Assembly: GCA_015066975.1 (NCBI GenBank)
Contig: SVNI01000001.1
Location: 1 to 64,000 of the forward strand
DNA from: Ruminococcus sp.
GTDB lineage: Bacteria > Bacillota > Clostridia > Oscillospirales > Ruminococcaceae
Reading direction: 5' to 3'
DNA length: 64,000 bases
Shown: positions 1 through 8,766 of the stretch, one piece after another
How positions within the stretch are numbered: the first letter of the stretch is position 1
Layout of the letters: each line of letters begins with the position of its first letter
The notes under the pieces: generated by a model
What the model was told of the DNA's origin: nothing
Databases searched by the model: none
Seen by the model: only the letters and a program-made list of their open reading frames with translations
Translations under genes and position numbers: made by a program

Positions 1-5
1 TGGCT

Positions 6-37
6 GAGAGTGCAAGTACTTTGTACTCTCTTTTTTA
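6..37 (+). terminator. Rho-independent terminator of an upstream gene
   Basis: GAGAGTGCAA at 6-15 pairs with TTGTACTCTC at 21-30 (one G-T wobble) around a 5-nt loop and is followed by TTTTTTATTTTTT. It terminates a plus-strand gene that lies left of the window. Confidence 0.75.
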
Positions 38-79
38 TTTTTTCTTATCCCTTGCCAACGAAAATTTAACACTTACCGC

Positions 80-120
80 AAAAAGAAAGGCAGAGAAACA
101 GAAGCATCTGTTCTCTGCCT
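80..120 (-). terminator. Rho-independent terminator of the dockerin gene
   Basis: GGCAGAGAAACAGA and TCTGTTCTCTGCC (89-119) form a long stem with one bulged base. Read on the minus strand it is followed by TTTCTTTTTG. It lies about 60 bp past the stop codon of the dockerin gene. Confidence 0.75.
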
Positions 121-181
121 GACAGCATCAATTCAAAACAAGAAATAATATCTTAGGAGATTTTGAAAAATTTCTGATAGA

Positions 182-937
182 TTAGCTTTCGAGGAAATCT
201 GTCAATCCGACAATATGTTTCATGACAGCAAGGGAATCTTCGGCATCGGGTGCGCCGTTCTGGTTAATATCCACTGCAAGAACGCTGTAGCTGTTCATGG
301 TTTCTTTTCCGAGAATTGTCTTATTGATGGTAATCACGTCCAGAATATCCACACTGTCATCTTCTGTCGCATCACCTTTTGTAACTGTAACCCCTGTTAC
401 ATCAGAAATAAGGGATTTTCCTACACCACTGTATTCTGTAATTAATTCATGGCGGATGACTTTCATAAAATCCTCACCAAGAACATCAGTACCATGTCCG
501 AGATATTTAACCTCACCACTGAAAGGGGAAAATATTGGCGGGTCAGTCTCCTGTGCTGTCATAGTTTCAATATAAAACAAGTCTCCGACTGCCAGCACCT
601 GATTTTCTTCTAAAAACGGTGCAAGTGCAGAAGCATAAATATTTCCACGGACTTCAAATTTCTGATTGATGGGTGAAATTACATAAACATAAGGCTCTGT
701 TTCATTTTCTTGATAGAATACACCTGTTACCATCCAGTTGGCATTTGTCAGCTCCGTTTCGAGTCTCATGCCGAAATCGCCGTTTGAGAAACTGGACGCA
801 TTCCAGTATTTGAACTGTTCTGTTTCGACAGTATAATCATCATTATCGAAAAACTGATTATACGCCAGAACATGCATTGGAGCTGTCAAACACGATACCG
901 CAAGTACCGCTGAAAGAAGCATATTTGTTTTTTTCAT
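182..937 (-). CDS. secreted protein with C-terminal type I dockerin
   Basis: A 251-residue exported protein. Residues 1-26 are a Sec signal peptide (basic MKK start, hydrophobic core, VLA cleavage site). The middle (about 27-185) matches no family I recognise. Residues 188-247 hold two Ca-binding dockerin repeats, GDATEDDSVDILD and DINQNGAPDAEDS, each followed by a helix ending in ILG or IVG. Dockerins bind cohesins on scaffoldins, so this protein is probably a cellulosome or cell-surface component. The chosen start has AGGAGG nine bases upstream. The frame stays open upstream through a second AGGAGG-ATG unit at 999, which would add 20 residues ahead of the signal peptide. No carbohydrate-active domain is evident. 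It stands alone, with its own terminator. Confidence 0.85.
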   Translation of the reverse strand: MKKTNMLLSAVLAVSCLTAPMHVLAYNQFFDNDDYTVETEQFKYWNASSFSNGDFGMRLETELTNANWMVTGVFYQENETEPYVYVISPINQKFEVRGNIYASALAPFLEENQVLAVGDLFYIETMTAQETDPPIFSPFSGEVKYLGHGTDVLGEDFMKVIRHELITEYSGVGKSLISDVTGVTVTKGDATEDDSVDILDVITINKTILGKETMNSYSVLAVDINQNGAPDAEDSLAVMKHIVGLTDFLES

Positions 938-1107
938 ACTAATTCCTCCTTTTGAATTTTGACAATTGGAATACCGCGCAGAGATTAATTTTTTCATAAT
1001 GATTCCTCCTTTTGATTTTTGTAAGCGTTTTTTTGCTTTCACTTATTAGACGGAATCAGGAGGAGAAAACACTAAGTAAATTTTCAAAAAATTTCAATTT
1101 TTTTGAA

Positions 1108-1141
1108 AAATAAAAAAGGCAGGAAAAGGGCTTTCCTGCCT
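1108..1141 (-). terminator. Rho-independent terminator of the hydrogenase-like gene
   Basis: GGCAGGAAA (1118-1126) pairs with TTTCCTGCC (1132-1140). On the minus strand the stem is followed by TTTTTTATTTTTC. Confidence 0.8.
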
Positions 1142-1157
1142 TGATAATATATATATA

Positions 1158-2885
1158 TCAGAATTTCTTGTTAGGGTCGCGCACATACTGATTAGGCTGT
1201 TGTGTATTGGCGTACTGATACTGATTTGGATTCTGTGAGGCATACTGATTCAGATTCGGCACAGGATAGGGATTCTGCTGTGTTGGATAGGGTGCAGGAG
1301 CAGGATTCTGATTAGGAGCGGGAGTGATATTCTGATACTGATTAGGATGTGGATACGGAGTAGGCGTAAGCGGATTACTGGTTTGGCTTGGCATCTGATA
1401 TACACCTGTATTGGGATACTGCACCGGATTCACAGACTGACTGAGATTCTGATAGTGAGCAGAATTCGGATACGGCATTGGTGCAGGAACGATATTCTGG
1501 CTTGCTGGCTGTTCGGGTTCTTTTTTAGGCAGTTCGATAGGCTCGTGACCTGTTTCAACAAGCAAGGCATTATATTTTTCTTGTAATTCGGCATATTCGT
1601 CTTTCATGCGTTTTTTGAGGTAGTCAAAGCAGTTTTCTTTGACATTCAGATGATAATGAATTGCATAAGCCATATCACGGCACTGACTGTAGCCACATGC
1701 ACCGCAGTTGAGGTTGCGGGAAGCCGGGTCATCTTTGTGCATCTGTGTGAATACTTCTTCATATTCTGGCATTGTGAGACTGGGTCTGTGAATACTTTCG
1801 TCCTTATAGCTTGTCAGGAAGTCTTCCATTGTGAGGACTTTTTCAAATTCTTTGAACTGCTTGAATTTTCCAATTCCGAAGAAACCGCCTGCTGTTTCTC
1901 TGATGCTGTCTTCTACAATAGTATGCATAATTTGTTCGACTTCGAGCAGAGAGGTTTCATCTTCCGGGACTGCTGTACCGCAGTTACAGCCATAACGGCA
2001 GTTAAGGACATCAAGAATATCGGGTTTTTTGCCGTCGGGAGTCTTTTCGTAGCGGTCAAGGCTGGGATACAAATCCTGAACACCTTCCGTATTACGAATA
2101 ACGAGAGAAGGATTGAGCATCAGCATAGTTTGTCTCAGGCCGGAGGGCATGGGGTACATTCTGCCGATAGTGCCTTCTTTGGAATCGAATTCAAAATCTT
2201 CAAGCTGATTAAGGTCAGCCTTATGTTTATCCATATATTTTGCAAGATTACGGAAAGTGACGTTATAGTCATAGTGGCCTTCGCGCTTGGCCTCACTGGT
2301 TTTGGCAATACAGGGGGAGAGCATGAACAGGGGGGCAGATTCATTCTGATATTTCTTGAGCCATACGGCAAGGCATCCGACAGGGCTGAGAACGGGAGAA
2401 AGATAGGAAAGCAGTTCAGGTTTATATTTCTGGATATAGTTGACAACGGCCGGGCAGGGCTGAGTGATGAGTTTTTTGCCGGGATGTTCAGCAATGTATT
2501 TGTTATATATGTAAGAGCAGATATCAGCACCGAAGCCCACGTCATAGATACGGCAGTTTCCGTGAGTTCTGAGCAGGGAGAGCAGAGTTTTCCAAGTACC
2601 GTCAGGGAAACTGGTGCGGATAGAAGGCGCGACAATGAGAATCATTTCTTTTTTATTTTCAAAATATTCTGCGAACTTGTCGATATGGTCGTGATAATTT
2701 CTGGCATTATGACGGCAGATTTTGACACATTCACCGCAGTTGATGCAGGCATTCTGGTCAATGGTAGTAATAAATTCATCAGTGGTATTTTCTTTCAGTC
2801 TGGTGATATTGGCATGTACCGGGCAGACACGGACACAGGCATTGCATCCGACGCAATGCTTTTCATCTACTGTGATAATTTCCAT
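1158..2885 (-). CDS. FeFe-hydrogenase-like iron-sulfur protein (group D / HsfB-like)
   Basis: A 575-residue cytoplasmic iron-sulfur protein. Two ferredoxin-type 4Fe-4S motifs sit at C11/C14/C17/C21 and C47/C50/C53/C57. A hydrogenase large-subunit domain follows (about 80-330). The four cysteines that ligate the H-cluster appear conserved: C144 in QPCPAV, C192 in SPCIAK, and C296/C300 in CRYGC. The proton-relay cysteine that precedes the first ligand in classical enzymes is Pro here. An extra cluster domain lies at C394/C397/C402/C419. Residues 455-575 are a low-complexity Pro/Asn/Gln/Tyr-rich tail. In the families I know, this architecture belongs to putative sensory hydrogenases. No maturase or electron partner is adjacent. 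It has its own promoter and terminator. Confidence 0.8.
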   Translation of the reverse strand: MEIITVDEKHCVGCNACVRVCPVHANITRLKENTTDEFITTIDQNACINCGECVKICRHNARNYHDHIDKFAEYFENKKEMILIVAPSIRTSFPDGTWKTLLSLLRTHGNCRIYDVGFGADICSYIYNKYIAEHPGKKLITQPCPAVVNYIQKYKPELLSYLSPVLSPVGCLAVWLKKYQNESAPLFMLSPCIAKTSEAKREGHYDYNVTFRNLAKYMDKHKADLNQLEDFEFDSKEGTIGRMYPMPSGLRQTMLMLNPSLVIRNTEGVQDLYPSLDRYEKTPDGKKPDILDVLNCRYGCNCGTAVPEDETSLLEVEQIMHTIVEDSIRETAGGFFGIGKFKQFKEFEKVLTMEDFLTSYKDESIHRPSLTMPEYEEVFTQMHKDDPASRNLNCGACGYSQCRDMAYAIHYHLNVKENCFDYLKKRMKDEYAELQEKYNALLVETGHEPIELPKKEPEQPASQNIVPAPMPYPNSAHYQNLSQSVNPVQYPNTGVYQMPSQTSNPLTPTPYPHPNQYQNITPAPNQNPAPAPYPTQQNPYPVPNLNQYASQNPNQYQYANTQQPNQYVRDPNKKF

Positions 2886-2958
2886 TTGCTGACTTCTCCT
2901 TTTGAAATTTTAAGCTTTTCTTTCATAGCAAAATATTAATCTCTTTTTAACATATTAA

Positions 2959-2987
2959 ATCTTAGCATATTCAAAAGAGATTGTCAA
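2959..2987 (-). promoter_or_regulatory. SigA-type promoter of the hydrogenase-like gene
   Basis: On the minus strand, TTGACA (2982-2987), a 17-bp spacer and TAAGAT (2959-2964), about 75 bp ahead of the start codon. Confidence 0.7.
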
Positions 2988-3076
2988 GAAAAATTTAATT
3001 TCTGACGAAAAATCGGCAGTATGGCTAAAAAATAGTTTTTTTTATCTTTTTTATTGATAAGTCAGTGCAGAGAAAT

Positions 3077-4699
3077 TCAGGAAATTTGTTTCTGCATCAG
3101 AATTTCTTTGATTTCTTTCCGGCAGGTCAGGAACAGGACAAGCAGATAAACCAGCACGGCGATAAATACAGAAATCAGGAACGTAATTTTTTGCGGAAAG
3201 AAAAATAATAATTTATCATAGCAGAGCCATGCACTTCCGGCGCAGAGGATTCCGCCCCAGAATTGAAAGAAAAAGGATTTTGCAAGAAAAAGAGGCTGAC
3301 CGAGTTCTTTTTTCAGGCAGATGAGGGAGAGCATCAGAATCAGGAAATAGCACAGACTGGTAGAAAGCGAAGCCCCGGCAGTACAGCAATGGGGTATCAG
3401 AAGCAGATTGCAGAGCAGTTTGACCAGAATGCCAGGAATCATGACTTTTACAGGCAAGTCCTCTCTGCCGACTGCCTGGAGCAGACTAAATACCGGGAAT
3501 GCAAGGCAAAGGCATATCAGGCCGGGGGTGAGATACCGCAGACCAGATACAGCGGTCTGGATTTCGGCTGTTCTGCCGGAGAACAGAAATTCAAGAATTC
3601 CTTCAGAAAGTGCAAAGATACCGCATCCGGCCGGGACAGCAGCAATTCCGGTCAGTACGAGAACTTGTCTTGCATAGGCAGAAGCTAATTTCTGATTTCC
3701 GGAAGCCCAGGCCTGTGCAGTACAGGGCAGAACGCTTTTGGCGAGCATATTCGTCAGGGAGGGTACAAGATTGAACACCGTCACGGATAAGCCCATAAAC
3801 GAGCCGTAAACAAAAGCAGAAGCTTCTTCCGGAGGAATATTTTTTGCAAGGCTGGCTTTCTGATAGAAAGATTCTGGGTTATCCGCAAGCATTCCGGAGA
3901 AAGCTTTCATCATAGTAAACAGGTCAGTCAGAGAAGTGAGGTTCGTCACGAGTGCGCCGAGCGAAGCAGGAATCATGATTTTCAGTAATAATCTGATGAT
4001 TTTTCGGGAAGACGGAGGAATTTCATGAGAAAGATTCTGCTGTTCCTGAAACTGATTCCAGATAACCAGATACAGCCATCCTGCGCCTGTGGAGAGAGTG
4101 ACACCAAACACCGCCCCGAATGCGCCCCGGCTTTCGGTTGTCCAGCCATGCAGAACAGAAATATCTGCATTCATAAAAAAACGGCAGAAAAACAGGCCGG
4201 CAGTCAGTTTGATAACAGCTTCGACCGCCTGAGAAATAGCAGTCGGGGTCATGGAGCAGAGTCCCTCATAATAACCGCGTTCGACAGCAGTCAGGCAGCA
4301 GAACAGAACCGCCGGAGACATAGCCAGCACTGCCGGAAAAGCTTCCAGACTGCCGGAAGTCCGGAGTGTGAAGAATCTGGCACATAACAGGGCAACCAGC
4401 ATTCCGGCAAGTCCCATTAAAAAACAGAGTCCTCTGGCAGTTTTCCTGATTTTGAGAGCACAGGCGGTTTTCTTTTTCCCAGTGAAATCAGCAACAGGTT
4501 TTGCGACAGCAGTGGAAAGTCCTGTCACCAGAACGGCATAAATCGGCAGAAACAGCCCATAAGCACAACTAAAGTATCCCATTCCTGTACCGCCGAGCAG
4601 AGCGGTCAGCGGAAGCTTGAACATTGCACCGCACAATTTTGCAAATACCGCCGAGATTGTCAGAAGCAGAGAGCCTTGCAGAAAAGACTGTTTTTTCAT
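3077..4699 (-). CDS. SpoVB/MurJ-type oligosaccharide-lipid flippase
   Basis: A 540-residue polytopic membrane protein of the MOP superfamily (polysaccharide biosynthesis / stage V sporulation protein B group), with about 14 hydrophobic segments. The N-terminus has the family pattern: GSLLLTISAVFAKLCGAMFK followed by the LLGGTGMGYF region. Members flip lipid-linked oligosaccharides such as lipid II or teichoic acid precursors. The start is the ATG following GAAAGGGG at normal spacing; an ATG two codons earlier is too close to that site. In Bacillus a relative (yabM) sits beside the mazG-rqcP genes, and both are found a few kb away here on the other strand. It need not be a sporulation gene: this could equally be a lipid II flippase of vegetative cells. 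Confidence 0.8.
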   Translation of the reverse strand: MKKQSFLQGSLLLTISAVFAKLCGAMFKLPLTALLGGTGMGYFSCAYGLFLPIYAVLVTGLSTAVAKPVADFTGKKKTACALKIRKTARGLCFLMGLAGMLVALLCARFFTLRTSGSLEAFPAVLAMSPAVLFCCLTAVERGYYEGLCSMTPTAISQAVEAVIKLTAGLFFCRFFMNADISVLHGWTTESRGAFGAVFGVTLSTGAGWLYLVIWNQFQEQQNLSHEIPPSSRKIIRLLLKIMIPASLGALVTNLTSLTDLFTMMKAFSGMLADNPESFYQKASLAKNIPPEEASAFVYGSFMGLSVTVFNLVPSLTNMLAKSVLPCTAQAWASGNQKLASAYARQVLVLTGIAAVPAGCGIFALSEGILEFLFSGRTAEIQTAVSGLRYLTPGLICLCLAFPVFSLLQAVGREDLPVKVMIPGILVKLLCNLLLIPHCCTAGASLSTSLCYFLILMLSLICLKKELGQPLFLAKSFFFQFWGGILCAGSAWLCYDKLLFFFPQKITFLISVFIAVLVYLLVLFLTCRKEIKEILMQKQIS

Positions 4700-4768
4700 A
4701 AGCATACCCCTTTCAGAAGAATTTCCAAAAAAATTCACGGAATACAAGCATTTTTTTTGAAAATGCTA

Positions 4769-4797
4769 TTGCCGAAATGAAAATTTTGTGCTATAAT
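4769..4797 (+). promoter_or_regulatory. SigA-type promoter of the aminotransferase-trpS-rqcP run
   Basis: TTGCCG (4769-4774), a 17-bp spacer and TATAAT (4792-4797). It is the only clear promoter before the plus-strand series at 4.86-9.99 kb. Confidence 0.7.
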
Positions 4798-4855
4798 AAT
4801 ATCAGCACTCTGTAAAATGACAGAGAATCTGAAATGCAAAGGTGAAAAAAACATT

Positions 4856-6049
4856 ATGAATTATCAATTTTCCGAAAAAGTTTCTCACTTGCAGGCATCT
4901 GCAATTCGTGAGATTCTGAAATTTACATCTGAACCGGGCGTGATTTCCTTTGCGGCAGGGAATCCCGCGCCGGAGGCTTTTCCGGTAGAAACGGTGCGCG
5001 AAATCGCATCAGAACTGTTTCAGAATGACCCGATATCTGTATTGCAGTACGGAATTACAGAAGGCTATCTGCCTTTAAGAAATCTGATGAAAGAGCGCAT
5101 GACCGCACAAGGCAATTTCAAGGCAGAAAGTGAAGAACTGATTATCACATCCGGGGCACAGCAAGTCATGGAGCTTGCATGTAAATCAATGTGTAATCCT
5201 GGAGATACACTGATTTGCGAAGCACCGAGCTTTATCGGTTCGCTGAATGCGTTCAAGTCCTATAATGTGAATCTGGTAGGTGTACCGCTGGATGATGAGG
5301 GCATGAATCCGGAGCTTCTGGAAAAGGCACTGAAAGAAAATCCGAATACAAAGCTGATTTATCTGATTCTGAATTTCCAGAATCCGACCGGCAAGACGAC
5401 AACTTTGAAACGCCGTAAGGAATTATATGCGCTGGCACAGAAATATAATACAATGATTATCGAAGATAATCCCTATGGTGATTTGCGTTTTTCTGGCGAA
5501 GATGTACCGAGCATCAAGAGCATGGATACCGACGGCAGAGTGATTTATGCCGGAAGCTTCTCGAAAGTACTTGCGCCGGGCATCCGGGTAGGATATGGCA
5601 TTGCTCCGAAGGAAGTTATCTCGAAGATGGTAGTCTGCAAGCAGGTATCTGACGTACAGACGAATAATTTCGGCCAGATGCTGGCATATCAGTTCATGCA
5701 GAAAGTGGACTTTGATGCACATCTTGCGAAGCTCAGGGGTATCTACAAGCAGAAAGCAGAAAGAATGCTGAACGGTATCGCAGAACATTTTTCTGCCAAT
5801 GTCGCCTATACCAAGCCGGAGGGCGGATTGTTCCTGTGGTGTACGCTTCCGGAAGGCAGTGACATGTCCGGATTCTGCAAAAAGGCAGTACAGGAATATA
5901 AGATTGCCGTTGTACCGGGCAATGCGTTCATGGTATCGGAAAGCGATGTGACATATTCATTCAGACTGAATTATTCCACTCCGACAGATGAAGCAATCGA
6001 CAAAGGCACAGCAATTTTAGGACAGCTCACAAAAGAGATGTTTGATTAA
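4856..6049 (+). CDS. PLP-dependent aminotransferase (class I/II, 2-aminoadipate transaminase-like)
   Basis: A 397-residue fold-type I aminotransferase. Visible landmarks are the phosphate-binding region TSGAQQ (99-104), NFQNPTG (N176), the EDNPY motif (D204, Y207), and the PLP-binding lysine K237 in GSFSKVLAPGIR. This pattern is typical of the MocR-like/LysN subgroup acting on 2-aminoadipate, branched-chain or aromatic amino acids, but there is no DNA-binding domain. The substrate cannot be told from sequence. The start is the ATG after AAAGGTG; the frame extends 13 codons upstream without a better ribosome site. It is the first gene after the promoter at 4769 and may be co-transcribed with the unknown gene and trpS. 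Confidence 0.85.
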   Translation: MNYQFSEKVSHLQASAIREILKFTSEPGVISFAAGNPAPEAFPVETVREIASELFQNDPISVLQYGITEGYLPLRNLMKERMTAQGNFKAESEELIITSGAQQVMELACKSMCNPGDTLICEAPSFIGSLNAFKSYNVNLVGVPLDDEGMNPELLEKALKENPNTKLIYLILNFQNPTGKTTTLKRRKELYALAQKYNTMIIEDNPYGDLRFSGEDVPSIKSMDTDGRVIYAGSFSKVLAPGIRVGYGIAPKEVISKMVVCKQVSDVQTNNFGQMLAYQFMQKVDFDAHLAKLRGIYKQKAERMLNGIAEHFSANVAYTKPEGGLFLWCTLPEGSDMSGFCKKAVQEYKIAVVPGNAFMVSESDVTYSFRLNYSTPTDEAIDKGTAILGQLTKEMFD

Positions 6050-6082
6050 TATTATTTTTATGCAAGAAAGGAAAAAATTATC

Positions 6083-6622
6083 ATGGCAATTGTAAGACGT
6101 TCCCCTTTAGACCCGTATCCGGTAACACCGGGATATTTAGCAACCCGCAACAGCGCACTGCATATTCCGCCCGTACAGTTCTCGAACATGAAGTTCAAGT
6201 CTGATGAAGTATATGGTATTGTGATTGATATTCCGATGGGTCAGACCATCATGGTGACAATGGTATGCTTTATCAACGGCGCAGCGAATTTATACTTCAA
6301 CAACGGAAGTGAATACACAGGCGCATCCACAAAATATAAGTCTGTGGTACAGGCAGCGAGAAATCTGGTAGTCAATTCGACACCGCTGAAGCAGACATGC
6401 AAGAGAACATCCCAGTTTCCGCTTCCGGTAGCCGGAAAGCATTTTGTCTACATGATGACAAAGAGAGGCATTTTCAAGACAGAAATCGACCCCAGAACGA
6501 TTCAGCAGGATGCCAAGGAAAAGAGAGTTGTCTATTATCTGTATCAGCAGGTAATGAGTGCGCTGAGAGTGGCACAGCTTCGTGATGTAGAAAATCTGCC
6601 GGAAGGCGGTAAGCAGGCATGA
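6083..6622 (+). CDS. conserved-looking hypothetical protein upstream of trpS
   Basis: A 179-residue protein with no family I recognise. It has no signal peptide or membrane segment. The centre has alternating hydrophobic strands (GIVIDIPMGQTIMVTMVCFING) and the C-terminal third is helical and basic. AAGAAAGG precedes the start, and its stop overlaps the trpS start (ATGA), so the two are probably translationally coupled. A role linked to translation or amino-acid supply is only a guess from that context. Confidence 0.75.
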   Translation: MAIVRRSPLDPYPVTPGYLATRNSALHIPPVQFSNMKFKSDEVYGIVIDIPMGQTIMVTMVCFINGAANLYFNNGSEYTGASTKYKSVVQAARNLVVNSTPLKQTCKRTSQFPLPVAGKHFVYMMTKRGIFKTEIDPRTIQQDAKEKRVVYYLYQQVMSALRVAQLRDVENLPEGGKQA

Positions 6623-7641
6623 GCGAACAGAACACAACGGAACAGAAAAAGCTGATTTTCAGCGGAATTCAGCCGACAGGCACATTCACGCTGGGAAATT
6701 ATATCGGAGCAATCCGGAACTGGAAGCCCTTGCAGGAAGATTACAGATGTATTTACTGTGTTGTTGATGAACATGCAATCACTGTCAAGATTGAACCTGC
6801 CAAACTCCGTCAGAAGACGCTGGAAGCCTATGCGCAGTTACTGGCATGTGGCATTGATTTGGATAAATCTTTGCTGTTTATTCAGAGTCATGTACCAACA
6901 CATGCCCAGTTATCATGGGTGCTGAACTGTTCGGCACAGTTTGGTGAACTTTCCAGAATGACACAGTTCAAAGACAAAAGTCAGAAGCATCCTGATGATA
7001 TTAATGCCGGACTGTTTGATTATCCTGTATTAATGGCTGCTGATATTCTGGCATATAATGCGGATTTAGTACCAGTGGGCGCAGACCAGACACAGCATCT
7101 GGAGCTTGCGCGGACGATTGCAAGAAGATTCAACGGACGTTATGGTGATACGTTTACAGTACCGGAAGGTTATGTTTCCCCTATCGGCGCAAAAGTTATG
7201 TCTCTGCAAGAGCCGACGAAGAAAATGTCAAAATCTGATGAGAATCCCAATGCTGTGATTTTAATTCTTGATGATAAAGATACTATTATCCGGAAATTTA
7301 AAAGAGCCGTCACCGACAGTGAAACAGAAGTTGCATTCCGTGAGGGCAAGGATGGGATTAATAATCTGCTGACGATTTATTCGGCAGTGACCGGAAAAAC
7401 TATCGAAGATGCCGTAAAAGAATTTGCCGGTGAAGGCTACGGTACGTTTAAGATTGCCGTCGGCGAAGCCGTAGCAGACCATCTTGCGCCTGTCCGTGAG
7501 GAATATGCGAAATTAATCGCAGATAAGGCCTATCTGAAAGAATGCTATACCAGATGCGGTGCGGAAGCCCTGCGCTATTCGCAGAGAGTTCTGAATAAAG
7601 TTTATAAGAAAATCGGCTTTGTCGCATCTGAAATCAGGTGA
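6619..7641 (+). CDS. trpS: tryptophanyl-tRNA synthetase
   Basis: A 340-residue class Ic aminoacyl-tRNA synthetase that charges tRNA-Trp. The N-terminus carries FSGIQPTGTFTLGNYIGA, the family form of the ATP-binding HIGH region, and KKMSKSDEN near residue 200 is the KMSKS loop. The length is normal for bacterial TrpRS (about 330). The ATG overlaps the preceding stop (ATGA). No T-box leader is visible; expression seems to come from the upstream promoter at 4769. Confidence 0.96.
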   Translation: MSEQNTTEQKKLIFSGIQPTGTFTLGNYIGAIRNWKPLQEDYRCIYCVVDEHAITVKIEPAKLRQKTLEAYAQLLACGIDLDKSLLFIQSHVPTHAQLSWVLNCSAQFGELSRMTQFKDKSQKHPDDINAGLFDYPVLMAADILAYNADLVPVGADQTQHLELARTIARRFNGRYGDTFTVPEGYVSPIGAKVMSLQEPTKKMSKSDENPNAVILILDDKDTIIRKFKRAVTDSETEVAFREGKDGINNLLTIYSAVTGKTIEDAVKEFAGEGYGTFKIAVGEAVADHLAPVREEYAKLIADKAYLKECYTRCGAEALRYSQRVLNKVYKKIGFVASEIR

Positions 7642-7646
7642 ACGCT

Positions 7647-8447
7647 ATGGTAGAATATACGCAGAAAGATTTTTATGATATTCATGATTTGCAGGAAATC
7701 GTGAAGCTTCTGAGAAGTCCCGGCGGTTGTCCGTGGGATAAGGAACAGAATCATACTTCTATTCGTAATGATTTTCTGGAAGAAGCCTACGAAGCAGTAG
7801 AAGCGATTGACCTGCTGGATATGGCTATGATGCGCGAAGAATTAGGCGATGTGCTGTTGCAGGTTGTTTTTCACTGTACACTGGCAGAAGAAGAAAAAGC
7901 ATTTGATTTTGATGCCGTATGCGATGAAATCTGCAAAAAGCTGATAATCCGTCATCCGCATGTGTTCGGGGATGTCAAGGCCGAAGATACGGAAACGGTT
8001 CTGAATAACTGGGATGCCATCAAGATGGAAACCAAGCATCAGGAGACTTATACAGATACGCTGAATGCGGTTGCAAAATCGCTCCCGGCACTGTCGAGGG
8101 CGCAGAAAGTCGGCAAACGTGCAAAGAAAGCCGGAATGGATTTCCGTACTGCGGAGGATGCTTTCTCGTGCATTCAGGCAGAACATGATGAATTAAGCGA
8201 AGCCATCCAATCCGGAAATCAGGAACGTATCGAAGAAGAATTCGGCGACCTGCTGTTCTCGTGCGTAAACACGGCACGTCATCTGGGACTGGATGCGGAG
8301 CAGACACTTTCCAAGGCAACAGAAAAATTCATCCGCCGTTTTGAACAGACAGAACAGCTTGTGACAGAAGCTGGCAGGAATATGCCTGACCTGCCAATTG
8401 AAACACTTGACGAATACTGGAAACAGGCAAAAGAAAATTTAAACTGA
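7647..8447 (+). CDS. mazG: nucleoside triphosphate pyrophosphohydrolase MazG
   Basis: A 266-residue protein with two MazG all-alpha domains that hydrolyse (d)NTPs to the monophosphate and pyrophosphate. Domain 1 shows GGCPWDKEQ and EEAYEAVEAID...EELGD; domain 2 shows EHDELSEAI...EEFGDLLF, both with the Mg-binding ExxE/ExxD pattern. AGGTGA lies six bases before the chosen ATG; a GTG three codons earlier overlaps the trpS stop. In Bacillus a MazG-domain protein (YabN) lies next to rqcP, and the same pair occurs here with two genes in between. Confidence 0.93.
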   Translation: MVEYTQKDFYDIHDLQEIVKLLRSPGGCPWDKEQNHTSIRNDFLEEAYEAVEAIDLLDMAMMREELGDVLLQVVFHCTLAEEEKAFDFDAVCDEICKKLIIRHPHVFGDVKAEDTETVLNNWDAIKMETKHQETYTDTLNAVAKSLPALSRAQKVGKRAKKAGMDFRTAEDAFSCIQAEHDELSEAIQSGNQERIEEEFGDLLFSCVNTARHLGLDAEQTLSKATEKFIRRFEQTEQLVTEAGRNMPDLPIETLDEYWKQAKENLN

Positions 8448-8470
8448 TTTACTTACAGGAGGAAATTATC

Positions 8471-8758
8471 ATGACTAAATCTGAATTAATCGCTATGTAT
8501 GCCAAGAACCGTGACCGCAAGAGAAAAGATGCCGAAGCAGATGTGAATTTTATTTTTGACACTATCTGTGCTTCTCTGGCTGAAGGTGAAAAAGTGGTTC
8601 TGACAGGATTCGGAACGTTTGATGTAAGAGAGCGCAAGGAAAAACGCTGTCTGAATCCGCGCACAGGTGACCCGATTCAGCTTCCGGCAGGCAAAGCCCC
8701 GGCATTCAAGGCAGGCAGAGGCCTGAAAGAAGCCGTAAATCCGAAGACAAAGGACTGA
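8471..8758 (+). CDS. hup: HU-family DNA-binding protein
   Basis: A 95-residue histone-like protein with the N-terminal helix pair and the beta-arm. Recognisable elements are LTGFGTFDVRERK and RNPRTG-like LNPRTGDPIQLPAGKAPAFKAG. It binds and bends DNA non-specifically as a dimer in the nucleoid. AGGAGG lies upstream of the ATG. It sits between mazG and a lipoprotein gene in the same direction. It has an unusually basic N-terminal linker (NRDRKRKDAEA) compared with typical HU. Confidence 0.95.
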   Translation: MTKSELIAMYAKNRDRKRKDAEADVNFIFDTICASLAEGEKVVLTGFGTFDVRERKEKRCLNPRTGDPIQLPAGKAPAFKAGRGLKEAVNPKTKD

Positions 8759-8766
8759 ATTAATTC

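Noticed and set aside
1042-1052. CGTCTAATAAG on the minus strand, like an ECF sigma -10 element ahead of the dockerin gene
   Set aside because: No matching -35 element at the right distance; left as chance.
1650-2939. 429-codon plus-strand frame opposite the hydrogenase-like gene
   Set aside because: Its composition is the mirror of a well-supported iron-sulfur protein; no ribosome site, promoter or domain.
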